DNA of 6,546 nt, from contig JAJYSW010000185.1 of the NCBI GenBank assembly GCA_021793335.1, forward strand, positions 1 to 6,546, in the 5' to 3' direction. This DNA comes from Actinomycetes bacterium (GTDB taxonomy: Bacteria > Actinomycetota > Actinomycetes > Mycobacteriales > Micromonosporaceae). The position numbers and the translations under genes are program-made. This document shows positions 1 to 5,566 of this stretch, in pieces (the first letter of the stretch is position 1; the number at the start of each line of letters is the position of its first letter). The notes under the pieces were generated by a model. It saw only the letters and a list, made by a program, of their open reading frames with translations, was not told the DNA's origin and did not search any database.

Positions 1-1
1 G

Positions 2-166
2 GGCGGGTCCACCGTCGATCTGGCGCACCTTGCGGCCGGACAGTTCTACCTCGCCGCCGACGGCGCCGCGACCGAACAGGTGGAGGTCCCCATGTGCCTG
101 AGTCACCATCCGCCGACCGCTCCGACAGTCGAGGAGATCCTGGCGTCGGTGCGCGCCTCCGAGTGA
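2..166 (+). CDS. C-terminal end of an unidentified protein (possibly HerA/FtsK-type ATPase)
   Basis: An open frame enters from the left edge and gives 54 residues ending in a TGA at 164-166. The visible tail includes the segments LAAGQFYLAADG and PMCLSHHPP, followed by a short acidic helix-like end (PTVEEILASVRASE). No Walker motif or other catalytic signature falls inside the window. The GQFY...PMCLSHHP...EEIL pattern reminds me of the ends of actinobacterial HerA/FtsK-like ATP-binding proteins, but this is recollection from a short tail and is weak. The stop lies 16 bp before the GTG of the AIPR-family gene, whose ribosome binding site overlaps the last codons and the gap. The two are therefore very likely co-transcribed, and this gene's identity bears directly on what the AIPR protein does. 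That it is coding is fairly sure; the family is not. Confidence 0.6.
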   Translation, partial: GGSTVDLAHLAAGQFYLAADGAATEQVEVPMCLSHHPPTAPTVEEILASVRASE

Positions 167-182
167 AGAAGGACCGCCGGCC

Positions 183-1910
183 GTGAACGAGATCATCGAA
201 GAGCTGCTCGCCACGTTCCGCACCGAGCGGGAACTGCCGTACTTGAACGGGGCCGAACTGTTCGAGGCCTTCGCGGCGCACTGTGTGCTGCACCAGTTCC
301 ACGAGGAGCGCTTCGCGCCCGATTCGCATCGGACCGGAGGCGGTAACGACCTCGGTGTGGACGCGTGGGGAGTGGTGGTCAACGGCGAGCTCTACCACGA
401 TCTGGACGGGGTGAAGAACGCCGTCGAGGGACTGCGCGAGATGAATGTGGTCGTCGTCGTGGTGCAGGCCAAGACCAGCGCCTCCGCCGAAGGGAAGGTC
501 GTCTCGGATCTGGCCGATAATCTGCGCCAGATCTGCTCGCGCGGGGCGATCTCCTACACCGCCTCCCCGGAGATCGTGGAACTGCACGAAGCGCTGCAGG
601 TGCTCTACGATCACCACCATCTCAACACGGTCGGCAGCCCCCGCCTGGAAGTCCGGTACGTGCACTGCGGGCCGGAGGCCAACGAGGACTTGGCGGCGAA
701 GTGCCGTTCGGCCGAGCGGACGGTCGAGGCACTGCAACGGTTCGAGTCGGTCCGTTTCGAAGCGGTCGGGTCACGAGGGCTGCAACGGCTCTACAAGTTG
801 ACGAACCGGAAGGTCAAGGTGGCCTTCAAGTGGCCGATGAAGTCGCCGATGCCGCCGATGGAGGGCATCAGACAGGCGTGGATGGGGACGCTGCCGGCCG
901 GAGAATTCGTCGAGAACCTCTTGGTGGACGAGGGCGGCAGTATCCGGAAATTCCTGTTCGAGGACAACCTGCGTGAATTCCTGGGGCAGTCGAACGAGGT
1001 CAATGAGGGCATCGCCGAGACGTTGTCCGACGAGGTGCAGCGCCGACGCTTCGCGGTGCTGAACAACGGCATGACGGTGATCGCGCGCAGCTTCGACACC
1101 TCGGGGCACGAGTGCCATATGAGCGACTTCCAGATCGTCAACGGCTGCCAGACCGGGCACGTCCTCTTCGAGCACCGCGGGCGGCTCACCGACGACGTCC
1201 ACGTGAAGCTGACGGTCATCGAACCCGAGGATGAGGGCATCGCGGGCGCGATCACCGTGGCCACCAACCGGCAGACGCTGATCGCCAAGGAAGGGCTGTC
1301 CGTCGGCCAACAGATCCACAAGGACATCGAGGAGTACTTCCAGACCTCCAAGCCGCCGCGCCACCTCTACTATGAGCGCCGCAGCGGCCAGTACGATGCG
1401 GACCGCGCGATCACCAGGACGCGGGTGCTGAAACAGAGCCATCTCACGCAGTCCTATGCGGCGGTGTTCTGCGGACGCGCCCACGAGGCCACTCGACCCG
1501 CCCAACTGGTCAAGGACCCGAAACTGCGGATCTATCACCCTGAGAGCCCGCCGATCGCCTATTACACCGCGGCGTCGATCTGGTACCAGGTGGATTGGCT
1601 GCTGCGGAACCACCGGATCGACCGGCGCTGGAAGCCCGCCCGTTTCCTCCTGATGGCCGCGGTGGCGCAGCAGTTGACCGAAGGGGCGAAGCTGCCGCGG
1701 AGCCCTCGCCGGGCCCGGGCGCTCTGCGATGGACTGCTCGAACGGGTCTGGGATCGTGACGTGGTCGAACGGCTCGTGTGCGCCATGGTCCCGCACCTGG
1801 AACACCTCTGGTCGTCCGAATCCGGTAGGCAGCGACTCGGTGACCTGGTCCGCACCAAGGGTTTCTGCGAGAAGTTCCTCCGATCCGTCACCGGCGTGGT
1901 GCTCGAATGA
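183..1910 (+). CDS. AIPR family protein with N-terminal PD-(D/E)XK-type nuclease signature
   Basis: This 575-residue protein belongs to the AIPR family (named for abortive infection phage resistance). The diagnostic core is in order: LNNGMTV (Asn294-Asn295-Gly296), QIVNGCQT (residues 317-324) and a VATNRQT segment (359-365). The N-terminal 100 residues carry a restriction-endonuclease-fold pattern: Glu25 in a helix, GGGNDLGVDAW with Asp56 and Asp60, then a hydrophobic strand ending Gln95-Ala-Lys97 (VVQAK). This fits a D...QxK metal-binding site, so nuclease activity on DNA or RNA is plausible but not demonstrated. There are no membrane segments or signal peptide. The GTG start is chosen because AGAAGGA lies about 9 bp upstream and the domain begins close behind it. 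It follows the previous gene by 16 bp and is closed by the hairpin at 1940-1974. AIPR proteins are typical of restriction-like and defence islands. Family assignment is firm; substrate and partner are unknown. Confidence 0.9.
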   Translation: MNEIIEELLATFRTERELPYLNGAELFEAFAAHCVLHQFHEERFAPDSHRTGGGNDLGVDAWGVVVNGELYHDLDGVKNAVEGLREMNVVVVVVQAKTSASAEGKVVSDLADNLRQICSRGAISYTASPEIVELHEALQVLYDHHHLNTVGSPRLEVRYVHCGPEANEDLAAKCRSAERTVEALQRFESVRFEAVGSRGLQRLYKLTNRKVKVAFKWPMKSPMPPMEGIRQAWMGTLPAGEFVENLLVDEGGSIRKFLFEDNLREFLGQSNEVNEGIAETLSDEVQRRRFAVLNNGMTVIARSFDTSGHECHMSDFQIVNGCQTGHVLFEHRGRLTDDVHVKLTVIEPEDEGIAGAITVATNRQTLIAKEGLSVGQQIHKDIEEYFQTSKPPRHLYYERRSGQYDADRAITRTRVLKQSHLTQSYAAVFCGRAHEATRPAQLVKDPKLRIYHPESPPIAYYTAASIWYQVDWLLRNHRIDRRWKPARFLLMAAVAQQLTEGAKLPRSPRRARALCDGLLERVWDRDVVERLVCAMVPHLEHLWSSESGRQRLGDLVRTKGFCEKFLRSVTGVVLE

Positions 1911-1939
1911 GATCTCCGGTGCGGCCGAACCTTCCCCGA

Positions 1940-1974
1940 TCGCCGGGGCGGGGTCGCCGACCCCGCCCCGGCGA
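1940..1974 (+). terminator. Perfect GC-rich hairpin after the AIPR gene
   Basis: CGCCGGGGCGGGGTC (1941-1955) pairs perfectly with 1959-1973 across a 3-base GCC loop. One further T-A pair closes the base, giving a 16-bp stem. It begins 30 bp after the AIPR stop codon. No T-tract follows, which is common for actinobacterial terminators. The stem is symmetric, so it could also stop leftward transcription, but no leftward gene abuts it. Confidence 0.75.
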
Positions 1975-2099
1975 ATCAGCGTGGCCACCTGCCCGTGCCG
2001 ACAGGGGGCTCGGCCGGATGCCCGAAGCAGCCCGGATTTATACGGATATTGCACGGACCCGACGGTGACCGCCGGCTCCACAGTAGGTGAACGGGATCG

Positions 2100-2129
2100 C
2101 TGACACACCATTGGGTACAGTCGTATGAC
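2100..2129 (+). promoter_or_regulatory. Possible promoter of the exonuclease gene
   Basis: CTGACA (2100-2105) resembles a -35 box and is 18 bp before TATGAC (2124-2129), a partial -10 box. A second -10-like word, TACAGT (2116-2121), matches TAnnnT better but lacks a matching -35. Either would start transcription 20-35 bp before the ATG at 2159. The surrounding 2030-2160 stretch is visibly richer in A and T than its neighbours, as expected for a promoter region after a terminator. The exact boxes are uncertain. Confidence 0.3.
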
Positions 2130-2145
2130 CAGCTGTTTCAATGGT

Positions 2146-2154
2146 GAGGCGGAG
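2146..2154 (+). promoter_or_regulatory. Ribosome binding site that sets the exonuclease start
   Basis: GAGGCGGAG lies 4 bp before the ATG at 2159 (9 bp when measured from the first GAGG). An in-frame GTG at 2141 would add six residues (MVRRSV) but has no purine-rich site upstream. It would also put residues ahead of the first exonuclease strand, MYAVFDLETTG, which normally begins at or near the N-terminus. The ATG at 2159 is preferred. Confidence 0.6.
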
Positions 2155-2158
2155 CGTA

Positions 2159-3358
2159 ATGTATGCGGTGTTCGACCTGGAGACGACGGGTCTATTCAAT
2201 AAGGACCGAATAGTCGAAGTTGCGATCGTGCACCTCGACGCGGACGGCAACATGACCGATCAGTGGGCGACACTGGTCAACCCGCAACGGGATCTCGGCC
2301 CGCAGACTCTGCACGGCATCCGCTCGGCCGACGTCAGGCGGGCGCCCACTTTCGCCCAGATCGCCGGCGAGATCCTCGCCCGGCTGGCCGGACGGATTCC
2401 CGTGGCGCACAACCTGGCCTTCGACAGCCGGATGCTCACCCACGAGTGCCTGCGCATGGGGCTGGAGATCCCGCAGCTGCACGAACACGGCGTGTGCACC
2501 ATGTCGTGGGCTGCGCATTTCCTGCCCGGGGTCCAGCGCACGCTCGGCCACTGCTGCGAGGCCGCCGGGATCGGCAACGACCGCCCGCACGAGGCCTTGT
2601 CGGATACCTTGGCGACGGCCGAGCTGTTGTCCTTCTACCTGGGGAGCACCAGCGTGATCCCACCGTGGGCGGGCCTGCACGAGATAGCCGGTCGGCTCGA
2701 ATGGCCCTCGGCGCCGGTCGGCGGCGCGGAACCGGTGACGCGGGGCGCGGGCGCGTCCGACGGCGCCGATTTCCTCGCGAGGCTGGTGGAGCATCTGCCG
2801 CGCGTGCCCTCACCGCCGCAGGCGGACATGTACTTGTCCGTGCTGGACCGGGCGCTGGTCGACCGGCACGTGTCGGCGACGGAGGCCGACGAACTGGTGC
2901 GTCTTGCCAGTGACATGGGCATCTCCAGGCAGGCGGCGATCGAGCTGCACCGCGGCTACCTGAGGGCCTTGGCCGCCGCCGCATTGGAGGACGGGATCGT
3001 CACCGATGCCGAGCGGGACGACCTCTTGCGCGTCGCGGGCCTGCTCTCCCTCCAACCCGAGGACGTGGCCGAGGCCCTCCGGTCGGCGCCCGAGGCGGCC
3101 ATCGGCACCCCCACGTTCGTGCTGCGTAAGGGGGACACGGTGGTGCTGACCGGCTCGTTCCCCCAATCGAAGCAGTACTGGGCGGACCGTGTGGCCTCGG
3201 CGGGGCTGCGAGTCGCGGCCAATGTCACGAAGAAGACCGCCCTGGTGATCGCTGCCGACCCGGACACCATGTCGGGCAAGGCGACCAAGGCCCGCCAATA
3301 CCGAATCCCGGTGGTCGGCGTCGAAGCGGTGGACCTCGTGCTCGCCCGCCTCGACTGA
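2159..3358 (+). CDS. DEDDh 3'-5' exonuclease with TerB-like and C-terminal BRCT domains
   Basis: Starting at the ATG at 2159 the protein has 399 residues. Residues 1-165 form a DnaQ/epsilon-like DEDDh exonuclease with all catalytic positions: Asp6 and Glu8 in FDLETTG (Exo I), Asp89 in HNLAFDSRML (Exo II), and His144 and Asp149 in HEALSD (Exo III). A Gly/Ala-rich linker follows. Residues about 204-310 are helical with acidic loops (LEDGIVTDAERDDLLRVAG) and resemble a TerB-like domain. Residues about 319-398 form a BRCT domain (GDTVVLTGSF, then strands to the end, with GKATKARQ before the last strand), likely binding DNA ends or a protein partner. The predicted job is trimming of DNA 3' ends; it could serve in repair or defence. 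This architecture is known in actinobacteria as a stand-alone gene. The first 25 codons use CTA, AAT and ATA, unusual in this genome. An intact gene is near certain; its pathway is inferred. Confidence 0.9.
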   Translation: MYAVFDLETTGLFNKDRIVEVAIVHLDADGNMTDQWATLVNPQRDLGPQTLHGIRSADVRRAPTFAQIAGEILARLAGRIPVAHNLAFDSRMLTHECLRMGLEIPQLHEHGVCTMSWAAHFLPGVQRTLGHCCEAAGIGNDRPHEALSDTLATAELLSFYLGSTSVIPPWAGLHEIAGRLEWPSAPVGGAEPVTRGAGASDGADFLARLVEHLPRVPSPPQADMYLSVLDRALVDRHVSATEADELVRLASDMGISRQAAIELHRGYLRALAAAALEDGIVTDAERDDLLRVAGLLSLQPEDVAEALRSAPEAAIGTPTFVLRKGDTVVLTGSFPQSKQYWADRVASAGLRVAANVTKKTALVIAADPDTMSGKATKARQYRIPVVGVEAVDLVLARLD

Positions 3359-3400
3359 CCCCGCGCGCGACCGCGCCCGCACGATCACTTCAGGTAGCGG

Positions 3401-3430
3401 GCCGGTCATCTCGCCACCGGCGTTGATAAT
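3401..3430 (+). promoter_or_regulatory. Inverted repeat beside a -10-like box upstream of the drmD relic
   Basis: GCCGGT (3401-3406) and ACCGGC (3416-3421) form a 6-bp inverted repeat with a 9-base spacer. GATAAT (3425-3430), five of six matches to the -10 consensus, follows directly. No good -35 box is seen. The arrangement would suit an operator over the promoter of the helicase relic, which starts 65 bp further on. This is weak evidence. Confidence 0.25.
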
Positions 3431-3483
3431 CTCGTACCGCGCCGTCGGGGGAGAGACGAACCGTTCATGAATACCAGCTACTC

Positions 3484-3489
3484 GGGAGG
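3484..3489 (+). promoter_or_regulatory. Ribosome binding site of the broken drmD
   Basis: GGGAGG lies 6 bp before the ATG at 3496, an ideal spacing. The reading frame from this ATG is the one that later gives the helicase motifs, so it marks the ancestral start even though the frame now meets TAG at 3535. No comparable site precedes the next in-frame ATG at 3577. Confidence 0.65.
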
Positions 3490-3495
3490 CCCTTC

Positions 3496-4495
3496 ATGTC
3501 CGTCGAGCAGACCACCGACCGGGTCGGCGTCCCATAGGTCGGCGACCGGGTCGAGCTCGCCGCCTGCCTCGACGCCATGCGCTGGTCCGCCCTCACCAGC
3601 GCCGACACCCGCTCACTCCAGGCACCGTTCCGCTCAGGGGCCGACATCAGGCTCTACCCGCTCGAACCGGTGTGGCGTTCCCTCTCCGCACCCAGGGTCA
3701 ACCAGCTGCTGGCCGACGACGTGGGCCTGGGCAAGACCGTCGAAGCCGGGCTCGTGGCCAGCGAGCTGATCCTGCGCCACCGCGCCGAGCGGGTCATGAT
3801 CGTCTGCCCCGCCGGGCTCACCGCCAAATGGCAGAGCGAGATGTTCGATCTGTTCGGCCTGTACTTCACCATCGTCAACGCCCAGACCTACACCGATCTG
3901 CGCCGCGAGCGCGGCAATGGCGCCGACCCCTTCGGAGGTCTACCGGCACACCATCGTCTCGCTCCCGTGGCTGCGCGGACCCAAGGTCGAACGGCTCCTG
4001 TTCGGCGAGCTCCTGCGCGGCGCTGAAGACACCGCCCGCCCCTTCTTCGATCTGCTCATGCTCGACGAGGCCCACCACATCGCCCCCGCCGCCCCGAAGC
4101 AGTGCTACGCGGTGGACTCCCAGCAGACTCGGACCATCCGGGCCCTGGCCCGCCATTTCACGCACCGGCTGTTCCTCTCGGCCACCCCGCACAACGGCTA
4201 CCCCGAGCCGTTCACCGCGCTGTTGGAGATCCTCGACCCGGCCCGCTTCGCGCGCGGCGTGCCGCCTTCCCCTGCGGCACAGGAGGAGATGGTCATCCGG
4301 CGGCTCAAGTCCTCGATCATCGACTCTGACAGCCGCCCCGAGTTCCCCGCCGCGTCGTCCGCGATCTGCCGCTCGACTATTCGGATGATGAGTTCGCGGT
4401 GCACCGCCGGTTCAGCGAGTTCACCGAGGCCCGCCGCGCCAGGCGCGCCAAGGGCCGGAGCGGCCGCGCCGCCGCCGACCTCGTGACCCTCCCTA
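3496..4495 (+). pseudogene. drmD: Degenerate, truncated DISARM SNF2-type helicase DrmD
   Basis: This is the N-terminal part of a SNF2-like superfamily 2 helicase. From the ATG at 3496 the frame reads 13 codons and hits TAG (3535-3537), then continues with VGDRVELAACLDAMRW. Motif I (ADDVGLGKT, 3712-3738) and motif Ia (VCPAGLTAKW) follow in the same frame. An extra G near 3934 moves the reading to the next frame, which gives EVYRHTIVSLPWLRGPK, the DEAH box (LDEAHH, 4061-4078) and motif III (SATPHNGYPEPF, from 4178). One base appears lost in the C run at 4345-4348. After it the first frame resumes with RRVVRDLPLDYSDDEFAVHR up to LVTL near 4492, where similarity to the family stops. The whole second RecA-like lobe is missing. 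From memory, the sequence fits DrmD of class 1 DISARM, a multi-gene anti-phage system with drmMI, drmA, drmB and drmC; none of these is present here. Two single-base shifts could be sequencing errors, but the nonsense codon and truncation argue for a true relic. Confidence 0.85.
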
Positions 4496-4515
4496 CGGAA
4501 GAACCAACGCAAGCC

Positions 4516-4543
4516 GTCGGGGCCCGCACCAGCGGGCCTCGGC
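4516..4543 (+). terminator. Terminator-like hairpin after the drmD relic
   Basis: The core stem GGCCCGC (4521-4527) pairs with GCGGGCC (4532-4538) across an ACCA loop. With flanking pairs, including two G-U, it extends to 12 bp (4516-4527 with 4532-4543). A short T-rich run (CGTTTCT) follows. This is a good rho-independent shape for rightward transcription. It may be the terminator of the lost operon now joined to the truncated gene. Confidence 0.4.
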
Positions 4544-4759
4544 CGTTTCTGCACTCGCATCGACCCTCGGCCGGTGCCATGGACCCTGACGGCGTTCGTC
4601 GGGAACACCGCACGCTTCCGAGTCGGGGGAAGAAGGACGTCCGGCGACGGCCGAGCAATGTCGAAGCCGCAGGTCTCGACCGCAATGCGCTTCCGAAACC
4701 GCCCCTCTTGCGCCGCTGAACCCCGACCCATGCCAACTTTCCGCCCGAGCTGAAAGCAT

Positions 4760-4783
4760 GTTACGCGCGGCCTTTCGCGTAGC
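4760..4783. repeat. Inverted repeat in the gene-free stretch
   Basis: TACGCG (4762-4767) and CGCGTA (4776-4781) flank an 8-base spacer. Two more outer pairs (one G-U) extend it to 8 bp. The role is unknown: it could be a weak hairpin or a binding site. Confidence 0.35.
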
Positions 4784-4801
4784 GGGCGCGCCTGAGCAAG
4801 C

Positions 4802-4854
4802 GACCAGTGGTCAAGATGCCTACGCGTCTCTTGGGCGAATGACTGGCCAGTGAT
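4802..4854. promoter_or_regulatory. Pair of operator-like palindromes
   Basis: GACCAGTGGTC (4802-4812) is a 5-1-5 palindrome. ACTGGCCAGT (4842-4851) is a perfect 10-bp palindrome that extends to 16 bp (4839-4854) with one mismatched pair per side. Their centres are about 40 bp apart, and both use the CCAGT/ACTGG words. They look like binding sites for a dimeric regulator such as TetR or GntR types, yet no gene start lies close by on either strand. They may be orphaned by a deletion. No promoter boxes could be fixed. Confidence 0.3.
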
Positions 4855-4905
4855 GACGGTTCGTTCGGGCCGCAAGGAACGAGTCGCAAGGGCCGAACCG
4901 ATCCG

Positions 4906-4923
4906 CGAAGCGTATGCGCTTCG
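4906..4923 (-). terminator. Small hairpin downstream of the HxlR gene
   Basis: CGAAGCG (4906-4912) and CGCTTCG (4917-4923) form a perfect 7-bp stem with a 4-base loop, about 90 bp past the stop of the leftward regulator gene. There is no T-run on the leftward strand. It may be a weak terminator. Confidence 0.3.
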
Positions 4924-4962
4924 ATGGCCTCGCAAGCGGCGCGGTCTCCACCCACCGCGAAC

Positions 4963-4974
4963 GCAGGTACCTGC
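4963..4974. repeat. Perfect 12-bp palindrome GCAGGTACCTGC
   Basis: The 12 bp read the same on both strands. The site is 37 bp beyond the stop codon of the HxlR gene. It contains AGGTA and TACCT, the same half-sites as the inverted repeat at 5489-5500 upstream of that gene, but with no spacer. This may be chance. Confidence 0.35.
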
Positions 4975-5010
4975 CTGTGGTGGCACTGCGCGGCGATGGC
5001 GGGCCTTCGG

Positions 5011-5478
5011 TCAACCGTTGGCGCCTTCGCTGCCGACACTGCCACTGCTGCTATCGGCGGCACTGCCTTTGTCCGCACTGCCTTCGAGAGCGCTGTCGAA
5101 CTCGGCCTGCATCTGTTGGATCTGCCCGGCGTTGTCGCGGATCCAGTCGAACATGGCCGCCAGCGACTCGCCGATGCCCTTGCCGAGCGGCGTGAGCCCG
5201 TAAGTGACCTTCGGCGGGATGGTGGGCTCGACCTCACGCCAGACCAGGCCGTCTCGCACCAGGTTCCGGAGCGTCTGAGACAGCATCTTCTCGCTGACGC
5301 CTTGGATGCGTTCGCGCAGTTCGAAGAATCGCAGATCCCCGTCGCGCAGCGCGATGAGTACCCACACGCCCCAGCGGCTGGTGACGTGGTCGAGCACCTG
5401 GCGCGCCGGGCAATTGGAGTGGAACACCTCACTACCGTCCGGCGGGCCCCACCGCTCGACCTTATTTCCTCCCCGCAT
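5011..5478 (-). CDS. HxlR/DUF24-family redox-type repressor (QorR-like)
   Basis: This 155-residue winged-helix regulator is encoded on the minus strand (ATG at 5478-5476). The HxlR core is clear: CPARQVLDHVTSRWGVWVL (residues 23-41), LRFFELRERIQGVSEKMLSQTL with the recognition helix around 62-75, and the wing with IPPKVTYGLTPLG (87-99). Cys23, just before the first helix, is the only cysteine. In the family this position is the redox sensor (Cys17 in C. glutamicum QorR), so oxidation through an intermolecular disulfide or thiol adduct is plausible. The last 25 or so residues are Ser/Gly-rich and probably disordered. It is divergent from the NmrA-like oxidoreductase across 88 bp, the qorR/qor2 and ytfH/ytfG layout, which suggests it represses both. 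The start is supported by GAGG 12 bp upstream, a little far. Family is certain; the redox role and target are inferred from family and context. Confidence 0.93.
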   Translation of the reverse strand: MRGGNKVERWGPPDGSEVFHSNCPARQVLDHVTSRWGVWVLIALRDGDLRFFELRERIQGVSEKMLSQTLRNLVRDGLVWREVEPTIPPKVTYGLTPLGKGIGESLAAMFDWIRDNAGQIQQMQAEFDSALEGSADKGSAADSSSGSVGSEGANG

Positions 5479-5488
5479 GTCATGAGCT

Positions 5489-5535
5489 TACCTCAAGGTA
5501 TGTCCTTTCCGAACGTAAGTCCGTTCTCTACCTTG
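5489..5535. promoter_or_regulatory. Operator candidates between the divergent regulator and oxidoreductase genes
   Basis: Within the 88-bp divergent region, TACCT-CA-AGGTA (5489-5500) is a 5-2-5 inverted repeat. Its CAAGGTA half (5494-5500) recurs inverted as TACCTTG at 5529-5535. Between them GAACG (5511-5515) and CGTTC (5522-5526) form another inverted repeat with a 6-base spacer. HxlR regulators bind such dyads near their own and the divergent promoter. TACCTT on either strand could also serve as a -10 box, so binding would block both promoters. The exact site is not determined. Confidence 0.5.
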
Positions 5536-5566
5536 GGCTTTGCACCGAAACCGAAAGGAACGAACC

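Larger units (their letters stand above)
4496..5010. other. 515-bp stretch with no convincing gene
   Basis: Between the broken helicase and the HxlR gene, the open frames on both strands have Arg/Pro/Ser-rich translations with no recognisable domain or plausible ribosome binding site. I see no remaining helicase motif, transposase piece, tRNA or long direct repeat. The stretch does hold several hairpins and palindromes, listed separately. It probably contains the junction left when the rest of drmD and its operon were lost, plus the original upstream flank of a neighbouring locus. Confidence 0.6.

Noticed and set aside
771..2141. 456-codon open frame on the minus strand
   Set aside because: It lies opposite the AIPR gene and is open because of high third-position GC. 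The translation is His/Arg/Pro-rich without domains, and the forward protein has clear family motifs.
2263..2984. Overlapping plus- and minus-strand frames inside the exonuclease gene
   Set aside because: Their translations are Arg/Pro/Ala-rich and the DEDDh catalytic motifs are all in the chosen frame.
3467..3769. 100-codon plus-strand frame starting at the ATG at 3467
   Set aside because: It is in a different frame from the helicase motifs, Ser/Pro-rich, and has no ribosome binding site; the GGGAGG site serves the ATG at 3496.
4399..4719. 106-codon plus-strand frame as a separate gene
   Set aside because: Its first 30 or so codons are the last piece of the drmD relic; the remainder is low-complexity read-through without a domain.
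4198..4986. 262-codon minus-strand open frame over the relic and gene-free stretch
   Set aside because: It runs opposite conserved helicase sequence, has no recognisable domain or ribosome binding site, and is Arg/Gly-rich as expected for a shadow frame.
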